A stretch of DNA of 64,000 bases, from the NCBI GenBank assembly GCA_963664255.1, contig OY760938.1, positions 1,674,001 through 1,738,000 on the forward strand, read 5' to 3'. Below, one piece after another: positions 8,196 to 17,604 of the stretch (its first letter is position 1; every line of letters starts with the position of its first letter). Origin of the DNA: G963663775 sp963664255 (GTDB lineage: Bacteria; Bacillota; Clostridia; Oscillospirales; Butyricicoccaceae). Under the pieces are notes generated by a model. It was not told where the DNA came from, did not search any database, and saw only the letters and a program-made list of their open reading frames with translations. The translations under genes were made by a program, and so were the position numbers.

Positions 8196-10031
8196 TTAGT
8201 TATTATCGTCCTTCACTTCGGTGAAGTCTGCATCTACAAAATCACCTTGTGTGCCAGTGCCGCCAGCAGTGCCACCCATATTGGCATCATCCTGCGGTGC
8301 CTGTTGCTGATAAATCTTTCCTGCAAGGTCGCTGAACTTCTTGGAAAGACCTTCGGTAGCCAGCTTAATCATTTCGGTATCGGTGCCCTTCAAGGCCTCC
8401 TTCACCTTTTCGATTTCTGCCTGTACAGCGGATTTTTCTTCATCAGAAAGCTTTTCGCCCAAATCGCCCAGCGCCTTTTCGCTTTGGAAGACCAGCTGCT
8501 CTGCATTATTGCGGGTTTCAACGTCTTCCTTGTTCTTGCGATCCTGCTCGGCATACTGCTCAGCTTCGCGCATTGCCTTGTCAATATCATCCTGTGACAG
8601 GTTGGTGGAGGCAGTGATGGTAATCTTCTGTTCCTTGCCTGTGCCCATATCCTTTGCAGAAACGTTTACAATGCCGTTTGCATCGATGTCAAAGGTGACT
8701 TCAATCTGCGGAATACCACGCGGTGCGGGTGCAATGCCGTCCAGTGTGAACTTGCCAAGTGTCTTATTGCCAGCTGCCATTTCACGCTCGCCTTGCAGGA
8801 CGTGAATTTCAACAGAAGGCTGATTATCCGAATAGGTGGAGAAAATCTGGCTCTTCTTGGTGGGAATGGTGGTGTTGCGCTCAATCATACGCGTGCATAC
8901 GCCGCCGGCAGTTTCGATGCCCAAAGACAACGGGGTGACATCGAGCAGGAGCACATCCTTGACTTCGCCACCGAGGACACCGCCTTGAATCGCAGCACCA
9001 ACGGCAACACATTCATCCGGATTGATGCCCTTGAACGCATCCTTACCAGTGATGCTCTTGACTGCATCCTGCACGGCAGGGATACGAGTGGAACCACCAA
9101 CGAGCAGAATCTTGGCAAGCTCACTTGCAGACAAGCCTGCATCAGACAGTGCCTGACGAACCGGGCCCATGGTTGCTTCGACCAAATCAGCGGTCAATTC
9201 GTTGAACTTTGCGCGGGTCAGTGTCAGCTCCAAGTGCTTCGGACCAGACGCATCCGCTGTAATGTACGGCTGGTTGATGGAGGTGGAAGCCATGCCGGAA
9301 AGTTCAATCTTTGCCTTTTCTGCCGCTTCCTTCAGTCGTTGCATTGCCATTTTGTCATTGGAAAGGTCAACACCATCCGACTTCTTAAATTCGCCGACAA
9401 TCCAGTTCATAATGCGCTGGTCAAAGTCATCGCCGCCCAAACGGTTGTTGCCTGCCGTTGCAAGAACTTCCAAAACGCCATCGCCAATGTCCAGAATGGA
9501 AACATCAAAGGTGCCGCCGCCAAGGTCATATACCATGATTTTCTGTTCATTTTCTTTATCAACGCCGTATGCAAGTGCTGCTGCGGTTGGCTCGTTGATG
9601 ATACGAAGCACTTCAAGACCTGCGATTTTACCGGCGTCCTTGGTTGCCTGACGCTGTGCGTCGGTGAAATACGCGGGGACAGTGATAACCGCCTGTGTGA
9701 CAGTAGAACCCAAATAGCCTTCTGCATCGCTCTTGAGCTTTTGCAAAATCATCGCAGAGATTTCCTGCGGAGAATACTGCTTTTCGTCAATGCCTACACG
9801 ATGGTCGGTGCCCATTTCACGCTTGATGGAAATAATCGTGCGGTCTGCATTGGTGACTGCCTGACGCTTTGCCACTTGACCGACCATACGCTCGTTGGTC
9901 TTGGAAAATGCGACAACGGAAGGGGTTGTGCGCGCACCTTCTGCATTGGGGATGACAACGGCTTCGCCGCCCTCCATAACTGCAACGCAGCTATTGGTTG
10001 TACCGAGGTCGATACCAATAATTTTACCCAT
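8196..10031 (-). CDS. dnaK: chaperone protein DnaK (Hsp70)
   Basis: 611 residues. The ATPase domain begins GIDLGTTNSCVAV and contains YDLGGGTFDVS and LVGGSTRIP. The substrate-binding domain starts at about 360 (LLLDVTPLSLGIETAGG). The helical lid ends in an acidic tail FTEVKDDN. It refolds and protects proteins with DnaJ and GrpE. The ATG follows AAAAGGAGC. Third gene of the heat-shock operon. Confidence 0.98.
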   Translation of the reverse strand: MGKIIGIDLGTTNSCVAVMEGGEAVVIPNAEGARTTPSVVAFSKTNERMVGQVAKRQAVTNADRTIISIKREMGTDHRVGIDEKQYSPQEISAMILQKLKSDAEGYLGSTVTQAVITVPAYFTDAQRQATKDAGKIAGLEVLRIINEPTAAALAYGVDKENEQKIMVYDLGGGTFDVSILDIGDGVLEVLATAGNNRLGGDDFDQRIMNWIVGEFKKSDGVDLSNDKMAMQRLKEAAEKAKIELSGMASTSINQPYITADASGPKHLELTLTRAKFNELTADLVEATMGPVRQALSDAGLSASELAKILLVGGSTRIPAVQDAVKSITGKDAFKGINPDECVAVGAAIQGGVLGGEVKDVLLLDVTPLSLGIETAGGVCTRMIERNTTIPTKKSQIFSTYSDNQPSVEIHVLQGEREMAAGNKTLGKFTLDGIAPAPRGIPQIEVTFDIDANGIVNVSAKDMGTGKEQKITITASTNLSQDDIDKAMREAEQYAEQDRKNKEDVETRNNAEQLVFQSEKALGDLGEKLSDEEKSAVQAEIEKVKEALKGTDTEMIKLATEGLSKKFSDLAGKIYQQQAPQDDANMGGTAGGTGTQGDFVDADFTEVKDDNN

Positions 10032-10073
10032 AATGTTACTGCTCCTTTTAATATAACAATGATTTAGCTTGTG

Positions 10074-10664
10074 TTAGTTGGCAACCTTAACCATGGAATG
10101 ACGAATCACTTTTTCACCAAGCAGGAAGCCATGCTGAAAGACCTCTGCGATGACATTTTCTTCAAAATCATCATCTTCGATATGCATCACGGCATTGTGC
10201 AGGTTTGGGTCAAATGTAGTGCCGGGTTCGGCTGCAATCACGGTGACACCCAGACTTGCCAGTGCGTCGGTCAGCTGTTTATGCGTGAGTGCAACGCCCT
10301 TTTTGTATTCGGCATCCTCGGTGTGCTGCGCCAAGGCGCGCTCTAAGTTGTCAAATATCGGCAAAAGGGTTTTCACCGCATGACAAACCGCATCTGCGTG
10401 AACTTGCTCTCTTTCGCGGGCAGAACGCTTGCGGAAGTTATCATATTCCGCTGCCATGCGCAGATATTGGTCATTTAAAGCACTGTAATCTGCTTGTAGA
10501 TTGTCGGGTGCAGCTTCAGCTTCTGTGCTTTCTGCATCGTCAGAAGCAGGTGCTTCGGTTGCGTCACATATGTCTTCTGCTGCTTCGGCAGGGGTTTCAG
10601 TGACAACTTCGTCAACGGTGTATTCGACTTCGTTTTCCGAAAGGGGGGTATTCTTCTTGGACAT
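10074..10664 (-). CDS. grpE: nucleotide exchange factor GrpE
   Basis: 196 residues. GrpE dimers release ADP from DnaK. It has an acidic, low-complexity N-terminus (about 1-55), a long coiled coil starting near YLRMAAEYDNFRKRS, and the C-terminal beta domain with NLHNAVMHIED and VFQHGFLLGEKVIR, the family signature. It lies 24 nt downstream of hrcA and 42 nt upstream of dnaK. Confidence 0.96.
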   Translation of the reverse strand: MSKKNTPLSENEVEYTVDEVVTETPAEAAEDICDATEAPASDDAESTEAEAAPDNLQADYSALNDQYLRMAAEYDNFRKRSAREREQVHADAVCHAVKTLLPIFDNLERALAQHTEDAEYKKGVALTHKQLTDALASLGVTVIAAEPGTTFDPNLHNAVMHIEDDDFEENVIAEVFQHGFLLGEKVIRHSMVKVAN

Positions 10665-10688
10665 TTTGTATCTTCAGCCTTTCAAAGT

Positions 10689-11720
10689 TTATTTATACTC
10701 GTCTAAAAAGGTCTGGGCAATCAGCCGATTCAAACCTTTGGCAAATCCCGCAAGCTGTGCGGAAAGTTTTGCATAATCCATGCGCGTAGGTCCTACAATG
10801 CCGATAACACCCTGCCCAATCTCGCCAATATCATATTTGGCGTAAATCATGGAAGCATTGGATAGGGCACTGCTTCCGTTTTCAGGGCCTATCATAATCT
10901 GTACACCATCGATTTTCTTTTGGATGGGAATCAGCTTTCCGGAGTCCTCACCGAGATAATCGAGCAGCTCCTGCGCCTTTTGAATATCACGATATTCGGG
11001 AAAGCGTAGCAGCTTGCTTTCGCCTTCTAAAAAGACCTGCTGTGTGCCAAACGATTCAATGAGTTCTGCCATATATTCTGCGATTGGACCGAGCAACGCA
11101 GAGAGCCCCGCCGCCCGCCGCACAATATCGAATCGCTCCGTGGTGATGGAGGACAGGGGAATGCCAGTAAGCGTTTGGTTTAAAACATAGGCCAGCAGTT
11201 CGACCTCGTCCTTGCTGACACCTGAAACGGTGTGCACCATTTTGCTTCTGACAGAGCCGGTTTCCGGCACGACGACCAACACAAAAGAGGTTTGGTCAAT
11301 GGGGACAATTTCAAATTGCCGCAGCAGGGTGCGCTGCAAGACAGGGGTGGAGGTGACAGACGTATACTCTGTGAGATTGGTGATGAGCTTGCCGACCTCT
11401 TGAATCAGGCGGTCAAGTTCACGTACCTTAATCTGCATCAGCTGGTCTGTGCCGAGCTCCTCGAGCTGTTCTGGTGTGGACATGAGTTCATCAACATATA
11501 ATCGATAGCCCAGCGGAGAGGGAATGCGTCCTGCGGAGGTGTGCGGCTTTTCTAAATACCCTAAATCCTCCAGCTCGCTCATTTCATTGCGAATGGTGGC
11601 AGAGGAGAAGGAAAGTTCGGGGCGCGCCGCGAGCGTTTTGGAACCAATCGGTTCAGCTGTACGGATATAGTCACCGATAATGGCTTTTAGAATTTGCTTT
11701 TTACGATCGGACAGCTCCAT
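10689..11720 (-). CDS. hrcA: heat-inducible transcription repressor HrcA
   Basis: 343 residues. HrcA binds CIRCE and represses the class I heat-shock operon; GroE normally keeps it folded. Start chosen at MELSDRKKQILKAI behind GAAAGGGG; a GTG nine codons upstream lies inside CIRCE and is rejected. The N-terminal winged helix includes GDYIRTAEPIGSKTL and SSATIRNEMSELE, and the C-terminal part ends with GIVGPTRMDYAKL. First gene of the operon, so it is autoregulated. Confidence 0.96.
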   Translation of the reverse strand: MELSDRKKQILKAIIGDYIRTAEPIGSKTLAARPELSFSSATIRNEMSELEDLGYLEKPHTSAGRIPSPLGYRLYVDELMSTPEQLEELGTDQLMQIKVRELDRLIQEVGKLITNLTEYTSVTSTPVLQRTLLRQFEIVPIDQTSFVLVVVPETGSVRSKMVHTVSGVSKDEVELLAYVLNQTLTGIPLSSITTERFDIVRRAAGLSALLGPIAEYMAELIESFGTQQVFLEGESKLLRFPEYRDIQKAQELLDYLGEDSGKLIPIQKKIDGVQIMIGPENGSSALSNASMIYAKYDIGEIGQGVIGIVGPTRMDYAKLSAQLAGFAKGLNRLIAQTFLDEYK

Positions 11721-11740
11721 TGAGCAGGACCCCTTTCTGG

Positions 11741-11767
11741 TTAGCACTCCATATGTTTGAGTGCTAA
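11741..11767 (-). promoter_or_regulatory. CIRCE operator
   Basis: A perfect TTAGCACTC-N9-GAGTGCTAA. It lies just downstream of the hrcA promoter -10 box and upstream of the hrcA ribosome binding site, the textbook position for HrcA repression. Confidence 0.97.
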
Positions 11768-11771
11768 GTAC

Positions 11772-11800
11772 AATTTACCACCGCTGATTCCTGTTGTCAA
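11772..11800 (-). promoter_or_regulatory. sigma-A promoter of the hrcA operon
   Basis: On the - strand: TTGACA (11800-11795), 17 bp, TAAATT (11777-11772). CIRCE starts 4 bp downstream of the -10 box. Confidence 0.85.
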
Positions 11801-11868
11801 TAGTGAAGTATGAATAAATTGTAAAAGCTCTGTGAAAGAACATTCCCTGCTGGATTCTGGTTTGCGGG

Positions 11869-11897
11869 TTGTGCAAAAGTACGGAACATGGTATAAT
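11869..11897 (+). promoter_or_regulatory. promoter of lepA
   Basis: A perfect -10 TATAAT (11892-11897) with a weak -35 TTGTGC (11869-11874) at 17 bp spacing. It diverges from the hrcA promoter. Confidence 0.65.
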
Positions 11898-11942
11898 GAT
11901 TAAACTTATCGAAATCAGTTGGATTGCAGAGGTGCAAATTCT

Positions 11943-13751
11943 GTGAAAGATCAAAATAAAATTAGAAATTTCTCTATTATTGCGCATATTGACCATGGTA
12001 AATCGACCTTGGCAGACCGCTTGTTGGAAGAATGCCGCGCGGTTTCAGTGCGGGATATGGAAAGCCAGTTGCTCGACAACATGGATTTGGAACGTGAGCG
12101 CGGCATCACCATCAAGGCGCGGGCGGTTCGTATGGAATATCAGGCGGACGATGGGGAAATCTATGTGATGAATCTCATCGATACACCAGGGCACGTAGAC
12201 TTTAACTATGAAGTATCCCGTTCGCTCGCGGCCTGTGAAGGTGCGCTGCTGATTGTCGATGCAGCACAGGGCATTGAAGCACAGACCCTTGCAAACACCT
12301 ATTTGGCGTTGGAGCACGATTTGGATGTGCTTCCAGTCATCAATAAAATCGATTTGCCCTCTGCAGACCCTGCAAGAGTCAAGCGCGAGATAGAGGATAT
12401 TATTGGTATCCTTGCGGAAGATGCACCGGAAGTATCTGCAAAAATGGGCATCAATATCCATGCAGTGCTGGAGCAGATTGTGCGAGGCATTCCTGCACCC
12501 AATGGAGATGCAGCCGCACCATTGCGCGCACTGGTGTTTGACAGCCAATATGACACCTATCGCGGTGTTATCGTATATATGCGTTTGATGGACGGGCGTG
12601 TCACGCCTGGCATGAAGGTGCGTATGATGGCGACTGGAGCGGAATTCCAAGTGGTGGAATGTGGATATTTGCAGCCGTTCGGCTTAACCCCCGCAGAGGA
12701 GCTGTCGGCAGGTGAGGTTGGTTATTTTACTGCCTCTATTAAAAATGTATCTGATACCCGCGTGGGCGATACCGTGACAGGCGTAGAGCGCGTGGCACAG
12801 ACACCGTTGCCCGGCTATCGTAAGGTGCAGCCAATGGTTTTTTCCGGCATCTATCCATCCGATGGGTCGAAATATCCGGATTTGCGTGACGCTTTGGAAA
12901 AATTGCAGCTCAACGATGCGTCCTTGACCTTTGAAGCGGAGTCCTCTGTAGCACTTGGCTTCGGCTATCGCTGTGGCTTCCTTGGGCTGCTGCACATGGA
13001 AATCATCCAAGAGCGTTTGGAGCGCGAATACAATCTGGATTTGATTACAACCGCACCCAGTGTTATTTATAAGGTAAAGAAAACGAGCGGTGAAGAAATT
13101 TTCATCGACAACCCGCTCAATTATCCGGAACCGACAGTGCTGGAATGGGCAGAGGAGCCGTTTGTCAAAGCCAACATCATGAGCCCAACAGAATATGTCG
13201 GCAACATCATGGAGTTGTGTCAGGATAGGCGTGGCGTGTTCAAGGACATGAAATATTTGGATGAAACACGCGTGGAACTGCATTATGAATTGCCGCTCAA
13301 CGAAATCATTTATGATTTCTTCGATGCGCTCAAGTCCAGAACCCGCGGCTATGCGTCTCTCGATTATGAAATGCTCGGCTATCGCCGCAGTCAGCTGGTC
13401 AAGCTGGATATTTTGCTCAATGGGGATGTTGTGGATGCACTTTCCTTTATAGTGCACACCGAAAAGGCGTATGCACGCGGGCGCAGAATCGTAGAAAAGC
13501 TCAAGGAAAATATTCCGAGACAGTTGTTTGAAATTCCAGTGCAGGCAGCCATTGGCTCGAAAATCATTGCGCGCGAAACCATCAAGGCGCTGCGCAAGGA
13601 TGTGCTTGCAAAATGCTATGGCGGCGACATTACCCGTAAAAAGAAGCTACTGGAAAAGCAAAAGGAGGGCAAGAAGCGTATGCGCTCGCTCGGCTCGGTG
13701 GAAGTGCCGCAGGAAGCGTTTATGGCGGTTCTGAAGTTGGATGAAGAATAG
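11943..13751 (+). CDS. lepA: elongation factor 4 (LepA)
   Basis: 602 residues, a ribosome-associated GTPase related to EF-G that affects initiation and back-translocation. Start GTG (VKDQNKIRNFSII) follows AGAGGTG; an upstream TTG is not supported by a ribosome site. GTPase motifs AHIDHGKSTLADRL, RGITI, DTPGHVDF, NKIDLPSADP. The LepA-specific C-terminal domain ends GSVEVPQEAFMAVL. Its last 11 nt overlap hemW, so the two are translationally coupled. Confidence 0.97.
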   Translation: MKDQNKIRNFSIIAHIDHGKSTLADRLLEECRAVSVRDMESQLLDNMDLERERGITIKARAVRMEYQADDGEIYVMNLIDTPGHVDFNYEVSRSLAACEGALLIVDAAQGIEAQTLANTYLALEHDLDVLPVINKIDLPSADPARVKREIEDIIGILAEDAPEVSAKMGINIHAVLEQIVRGIPAPNGDAAAPLRALVFDSQYDTYRGVIVYMRLMDGRVTPGMKVRMMATGAEFQVVECGYLQPFGLTPAEELSAGEVGYFTASIKNVSDTRVGDTVTGVERVAQTPLPGYRKVQPMVFSGIYPSDGSKYPDLRDALEKLQLNDASLTFEAESSVALGFGYRCGFLGLLHMEIIQERLEREYNLDLITTAPSVIYKVKKTSGEEIFIDNPLNYPEPTVLEWAEEPFVKANIMSPTEYVGNIMELCQDRRGVFKDMKYLDETRVELHYELPLNEIIYDFFDALKSRTRGYASLDYEMLGYRRSQLVKLDILLNGDVVDALSFIVHTEKAYARGRRIVEKLKENIPRQLFEIPVQAAIGSKIIARETIKALRKDVLAKCYGGDITRKKKLLEKQKEGKKRMRSLGSVEVPQEAFMAVLKLDEE

Positions 13752-14949
13752 AAATGACAAAAAGGGGCTTACCAAACCGCTCGGTCTGTATATTCATGTG
13801 CCGTTTTGCGTTTCCAAATGCAGCTACTGTGATTTTTACTCCATCACAAGCGACAAGGAGCACATGGAACGTTATGTGAATGCGGTTTGTCAGCATATTT
13901 GCGAATATGGTGCACTGAGCACTGGTTATCGTGTGGATTCGGTCTATTTTGGCGGCGGCACCCCTTCGCTGCTAGGTGGAAAACGGCTGGTTCGGATTCT
14001 GGCAGAGATTCAAAAGCGATTTTCCATGGCGAATAATCCGGAAATTACAGTCGAGTGCAATCCGGATAGCATGAGCCGTAAGCTGCTGCGGCAGCTGCGC
14101 CGTGCGGGCGTCAATCGCCTATCGGTTGGCGTGCAAAGTGTATTGGATGATGAACTGGTGCAGCTTGGGCGTGTCCATACGTGGGAACAGGCGCGAGATA
14201 TGCTGCTGCTCGCCAAAAAGCTAAAGTTCACAAACATTGGCGTGGACTTGATTTATGGGCAGCCCAATCAGACCGTGGAGATGCTCATGCAGTCACTCGA
14301 GGCGGTGTTGGAACTGGAACCCATGCACCTATCCTGCTATGCATTGCAGCTGGAGCCGGAAACGCCGATGGGGCAAATGCAGCCGATTCTTCCAGATGAG
14401 GACATACAGGCAGATATGTATGATGCGTTGTGCACGCGGCTGCGAAAAGCGGGCTTTGAGCACTACGAAATTTCAAACTGGTCACGGGAAGGCAATCGCT
14501 CCAAGCACAATTCGAAATACTGGGACTTGTCCGACTATCTTGGTTTGGGACCGGCGGCGCATTCCTATATGCAGGAGCGCAGATTTTCCTTTGTGCAGGA
14601 TTTGGATGCCTATTGTGCGGAAATTGAGGCAAAAAACGGTGCGATTGTAGAAGAAGCAGAGGATGTGCCGACCATGAAGCGGCATGGTGAGTATTTGATG
14701 CTGCGGCTGCGCACTTCGGATGGGGTAGACGAAAACCAATTTCAGCAGTTGTTTGACCGCTCGTTTGTGCCATATGCAGACAAGCTGCAGCCCTATATTG
14801 AGCAGGGCTTTGCGGCGTATCAGGCAGGACGATGGTATTTGACGGAAATCGGGATGCTGGTTTCCAACACCATCATTGCAGAGGTGTTATCGGCAGATGT
14901 GGTGACAGAGGACGCAGCTTCGGAAGAGCCTGCGCCAGAGATGATATAA
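13741..14949 (+). CDS. hemW: radical SAM haem chaperone HemW (HemN-like)
   Basis: 402 residues. The radical SAM cluster motif CVSKCSYC lies near residues 23-30, after GLYIHVPF, followed by FGGGTPS and the SVGVQS and GVDLIYGQP blocks of the HemN/HemW family. HemW binds haem and delivers it to respiratory enzymes; it lacks the coproporphyrinogen oxidase activity of HemN in characterised cases. The gene directly follows lepA, as in Bacillus. The ATG used overlaps lepA; no clear ribosome binding site precedes it, so initiation probably depends on coupling. Confidence 0.9.
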   Translation: MKNRNDKKGLTKPLGLYIHVPFCVSKCSYCDFYSITSDKEHMERYVNAVCQHICEYGALSTGYRVDSVYFGGGTPSLLGGKRLVRILAEIQKRFSMANNPEITVECNPDSMSRKLLRQLRRAGVNRLSVGVQSVLDDELVQLGRVHTWEQARDMLLLAKKLKFTNIGVDLIYGQPNQTVEMLMQSLEAVLELEPMHLSCYALQLEPETPMGQMQPILPDEDIQADMYDALCTRLRKAGFEHYEISNWSREGNRSKHNSKYWDLSDYLGLGPAAHSYMQERRFSFVQDLDAYCAEIEAKNGAIVEEAEDVPTMKRHGEYLMLRLRTSDGVDENQFQQLFDRSFVPYADKLQPYIEQGFAAYQAGRWYLTEIGMLVSNTIIAEVLSADVVTEDAASEEPAPEMI

Positions 14950-15005
14950 GCGGTGTGTGAGGACAGGTTCTCAAATATCTTGGGGACGAATGAGGAGGAA
15001 ATGCT

Positions 15006-15275
15006 ATGCGAGCAGTGATTACCGTAGTGGGAAAAGACAGAACCGGCATTATTGCAAAAATTTCAGAAACCTTGTATGCAAAACAGGTAAACATTGTGGA
15101 TATTTCGCAAAATGTTATGGAAGATATGTTTGCAATGGTTATGCTGGTGGATATTGCACAATGCGCCGTGGATTTTACGCAGTTGGTGGATTTGTTGGAT
15201 CGAGATGGCGAAGCACTTGGCATGAAAATCCATACCATGCATGAAGATATTTTCAACGCCATGCATCGCATCTAA
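15006..15275 (+). CDS. ACT domain-containing protein (UPF0237 type)
   Basis: 89 residues, a single ACT domain (GKDRTGIIAKISETLYAKQVN, then strands and MKIHTMHEDIFNAMHRI). Single ACT proteins usually bind amino acids as regulators. The start uses AGGAGGAA about 6 nt upstream; another ATG at 15001 is out of frame. It lies 12 nt ahead of the PFL-family gene, a pairing also seen in other Firmicutes, suggesting the two work together. Its ligand is unknown. Confidence 0.88.
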   Translation: MRAVITVVGKDRTGIIAKISETLYAKQVNIVDISQNVMEDMFAMVMLVDIAQCAVDFTQLVDLLDRDGEALGMKIHTMHEDIFNAMHRI

Positions 15276-15287
15276 AGAGGAGAACAC

Positions 15288-16646
15288 ATGATTAATACAC
15301 ATGATATTCTGGAAACCATCCAGATGATCGAGGAGGAACATCTCGATATTCGCACCATTACCATGGGGATTTCTTTGCGTGATTTGGCATCGGACGATAT
15401 TCATGTTCTGTGTGATAAGATTTATGATAAAATCACACGGCGTGCGGAAAAGCTGGTCAGCACAGGTGAGCAAATCGAGCGAGAGCTGGGGATTCCCATC
15501 ATTCATAAGCGCATTTCGGTTACCCCGATTGCCATGATTGGTGCAACCACCACCGCAGACAGCTATGTGCCGATTGCACAGGCGCTGGACCGCGCGGCAC
15601 AAACCACAGGGGTCAACTTTGTGGGCGGATTTTCGGCGTTGGTGCAAAAGGGCTTTGCAAAGGGCGATGAAATTTTGATTCGTTCGATTCCGGAAGCCTT
15701 GGCGGTCACAAACCATGTCTGCGCATCGGTCAATGTGGCATCCACAAAGGCAGGTGTGAATCTGGATGCTGTCGCTTTGATGGGGCGCATCATCAAGCAA
15801 ACTGCAGAGCGCACAAAAGACAACCAGTCCTTGGGCTGCGGCAAGCTAGTCGTGTTTGCCAATGCGGTGGATGATAATCCGTTTATGGCGGGGGCATATC
15901 ATGGCATCGGAGAGCCGGAAACGGTCATCAATGTGGGTGTTTCCGGTCCTGGTGTGGTGCAAGCGGCAATCAAGCGGGCAGGAGATTGCTCGATTGGTGA
16001 AGTGGCAGAAACCATCAAAAAGACGGCGTTTAAAATCACGCGTATGGGGCAGCTGGTAGGCTCGCTGGCAAGTGAGCGTCTGCAAGTGCCGTTTGGCATT
16101 GTGGATTTATCATTGGCACCGACGCCTGCCATTGGGGATTCGGTTGCACGCATCATAGAAGAAGTCGGCTTGGAAACCTGCGGCGGCTGCGGCACAACTG
16201 CAATCCTTGCGATGCTCAATGATGCGGTGAAAAAGGGTGGCGTCATGGCATCCTCCAGTGTCGGCGGTCTGTCGGGTGCATTTATTCCCGTGTCTGAGGA
16301 TGAAGGCATGATTGCGGCGGTGCAGGCAGGCGCGCTTTCCTTGGAAAAGCTGGAGGCGATGACGGCGGTGTGTTCGGTGGGCATTGACATGGTTGCAGTG
16401 CCGGGTGACACAACAGCAGAAGTGATTTCGGGTCTGATTGCAGACGAAATTGCCATTGGTGTGGTCAACTCCAAAACAACCGCAGTGCGTGTGATTCCGG
16501 CTGTGGGCAAAAAAGTGGGTGATGTTGTGGAGTTTGGCGGGCTGCTGGGCACCGCACCGATTATGCCGATTTCGACGCAATCTCCTGCAAAGTTTATCGG
16601 ACGCGGCGGTCGGATTCCAGCACCGATTCAAAGCTTGAAGAATTAA
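15288..16646 (+). CDS. PFL family protein (UPF0210/DUF711)
   Basis: 452 residues, the usual length of the UPF0210 family. Recognised by the N-terminus INTHDILETIQMIEEEHLDIRTITMGISL (read in parts), by FVGGFSALVQKG, and by the glycine-rich GCGGCGTTAI and SSVGGLSGAFIPVSED segments. The fold is related to glycyl radical enzymes in structure databases, but the reaction is not established. It is the last gene of lepA-hemW-ACT-PFL and ends at a bidirectional terminator. Confidence 0.88.
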   Translation: MINTHDILETIQMIEEEHLDIRTITMGISLRDLASDDIHVLCDKIYDKITRRAEKLVSTGEQIERELGIPIIHKRISVTPIAMIGATTTADSYVPIAQALDRAAQTTGVNFVGGFSALVQKGFAKGDEILIRSIPEALAVTNHVCASVNVASTKAGVNLDAVALMGRIIKQTAERTKDNQSLGCGKLVVFANAVDDNPFMAGAYHGIGEPETVINVGVSGPGVVQAAIKRAGDCSIGEVAETIKKTAFKITRMGQLVGSLASERLQVPFGIVDLSLAPTPAIGDSVARIIEEVGLETCGGCGTTAILAMLNDAVKKGGVMASSSVGGLSGAFIPVSEDEGMIAAVQAGALSLEKLEAMTAVCSVGIDMVAVPGDTTAEVISGLIADEIAIGVVNSKTTAVRVIPAVGKKVGDVVEFGGLLGTAPIMPISTQSPAKFIGRGGRIPAPIQSLKN

Positions 16647-16678
16647 GCACCTATCTTCATTTTCATATAGAGTTTTAT

Positions 16679-16718
16679 AAAACAGCCCCCATCTTCTGGT
16701 TGAAGGTGGGGGCTGTTT
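16679..16718. terminator. bidirectional terminator
   Basis: AACAGCCCCCATCTTC pairs with GAAGGTGGGGGCTGTT (one G-U), with A/T runs on both sides. It serves the PFL gene (+) and gerB (-). Confidence 0.85.
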
Positions 16719-16719
16719 G

Positions 16720-17604
16720 CTATAAGCGAGAAGGGACTTTGGGAGAAGTTTTTTTGGTGTGGAGTTTTGCATACATCGGTCTGAGTCCATAGGCAGCAAC
16801 AAGCAGCAACACCGCAATACGCGCCAGCACGCATAGCGTCAAGCAGCCCGCAATCAAGGATTCCGCACGCTGAAAAAAATCACCGACGGCAACAAGTCCT
16901 GCGGCGGCATAGGTGGGATAGGCTACCTGTGTCACAGTATACAGACCAAGCAGCATCAGATTGCGGGCAGCTGCCAAAGAGAGCAAACCGCCGCTGACAA
17001 AAATGCCAGAAGCAAAAGAATGAGATTGCTTCCCTGAGAATAGAACGAACGGGAAGAGAAGCGGTAAATAAACCTGCAAAATGCAATTTGCGGTGGCAGA
17101 TGCAAAGGCTGCGGCGGAACGCGTGGTGAGCGGGAGCACTTGGGTGGGTTGCCAGTATGGCATGGTCAGTGCCATGGAAAGCAGAAAGGGCAGTAGAACC
17201 GTAATTAAAATGGGAAATGACCAAATTGCCAGCGTTGTGCGCCCGTTTTTGGCAAGATAGAGCGTTGTCACAAACACCAACAGAGCAACTACAATGCGCG
17301 GCAAATTGGGAAAAGCGGTTTTGGAGAAAAACAGACTCAGCCGCATAAGGCTCGTATAGGCAGACCAGAGCGCGAAAAGTGCTGCGATGCAGCCGAAAGC
17401 GGCGCTCCAAAAGCCGGTGCCTGCTAAAAGTGAAACCGTGCCGCACAAACGATGCAGCAGCATAAAAAGCAGTGCAGACAGCACGCCTGCAATCAACAGC
17501 AGCAGCCAATTATCCTGCGGTCGAGCGGGCAAATACAGTGCTTCGGACAAAAGAAATAGGGAAACCAAGGCATTTTGGAAGCGTTTTTCAGGTGGATACT
17601 GCAT
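16720..17604 (-). CDS. gerB: spore germination permease, GerAB-type
   Basis: 294 residues with about nine or ten hydrophobic segments. GerAB proteins are APC-type transporters that sense germinants in the spore inner membrane. Start chosen at MQYPPEKRFQNALVS behind AGAAGGAGACC; this overlaps the end of gerC by 17 nt, and a longer in-frame start lies well inside gerC. It is shorter than the usual 350-370 residues. It completes a gerA-gerC-gerB order. Family assignment rests on hydrophobicity and context more than on motifs. Confidence 0.75.
   Translation of the reverse strand: MQYPPEKRFQNALVSLFLLSEALYLPARPQDNWLLLLIAGVLSALLFMLLHRLCGTVSLLAGTGFWSAAFGCIAALFALWSAYTSLMRLSLFFSKTAFPNLPRIVVALLVFVTTLYLAKNGRTTLAIWSFPILITVLLPFLLSMALTMPYWQPTQVLPLTTRSAAAFASATANCILQVYLPLLFPFVLFSGKQSHSFASGIFVSGGLLSLAAARNLMLLGLYTVTQVAYPTYAAAGLVAVGDFFQRAESLIAGCLTLCVLARIAVLLLVAAYGLRPMYAKLHTKKTSPKVPSRL

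Noticed and set aside
8793..10067. 424-codon open frame on the + strand
   Set aside because: Antisense shadow of dnaK.
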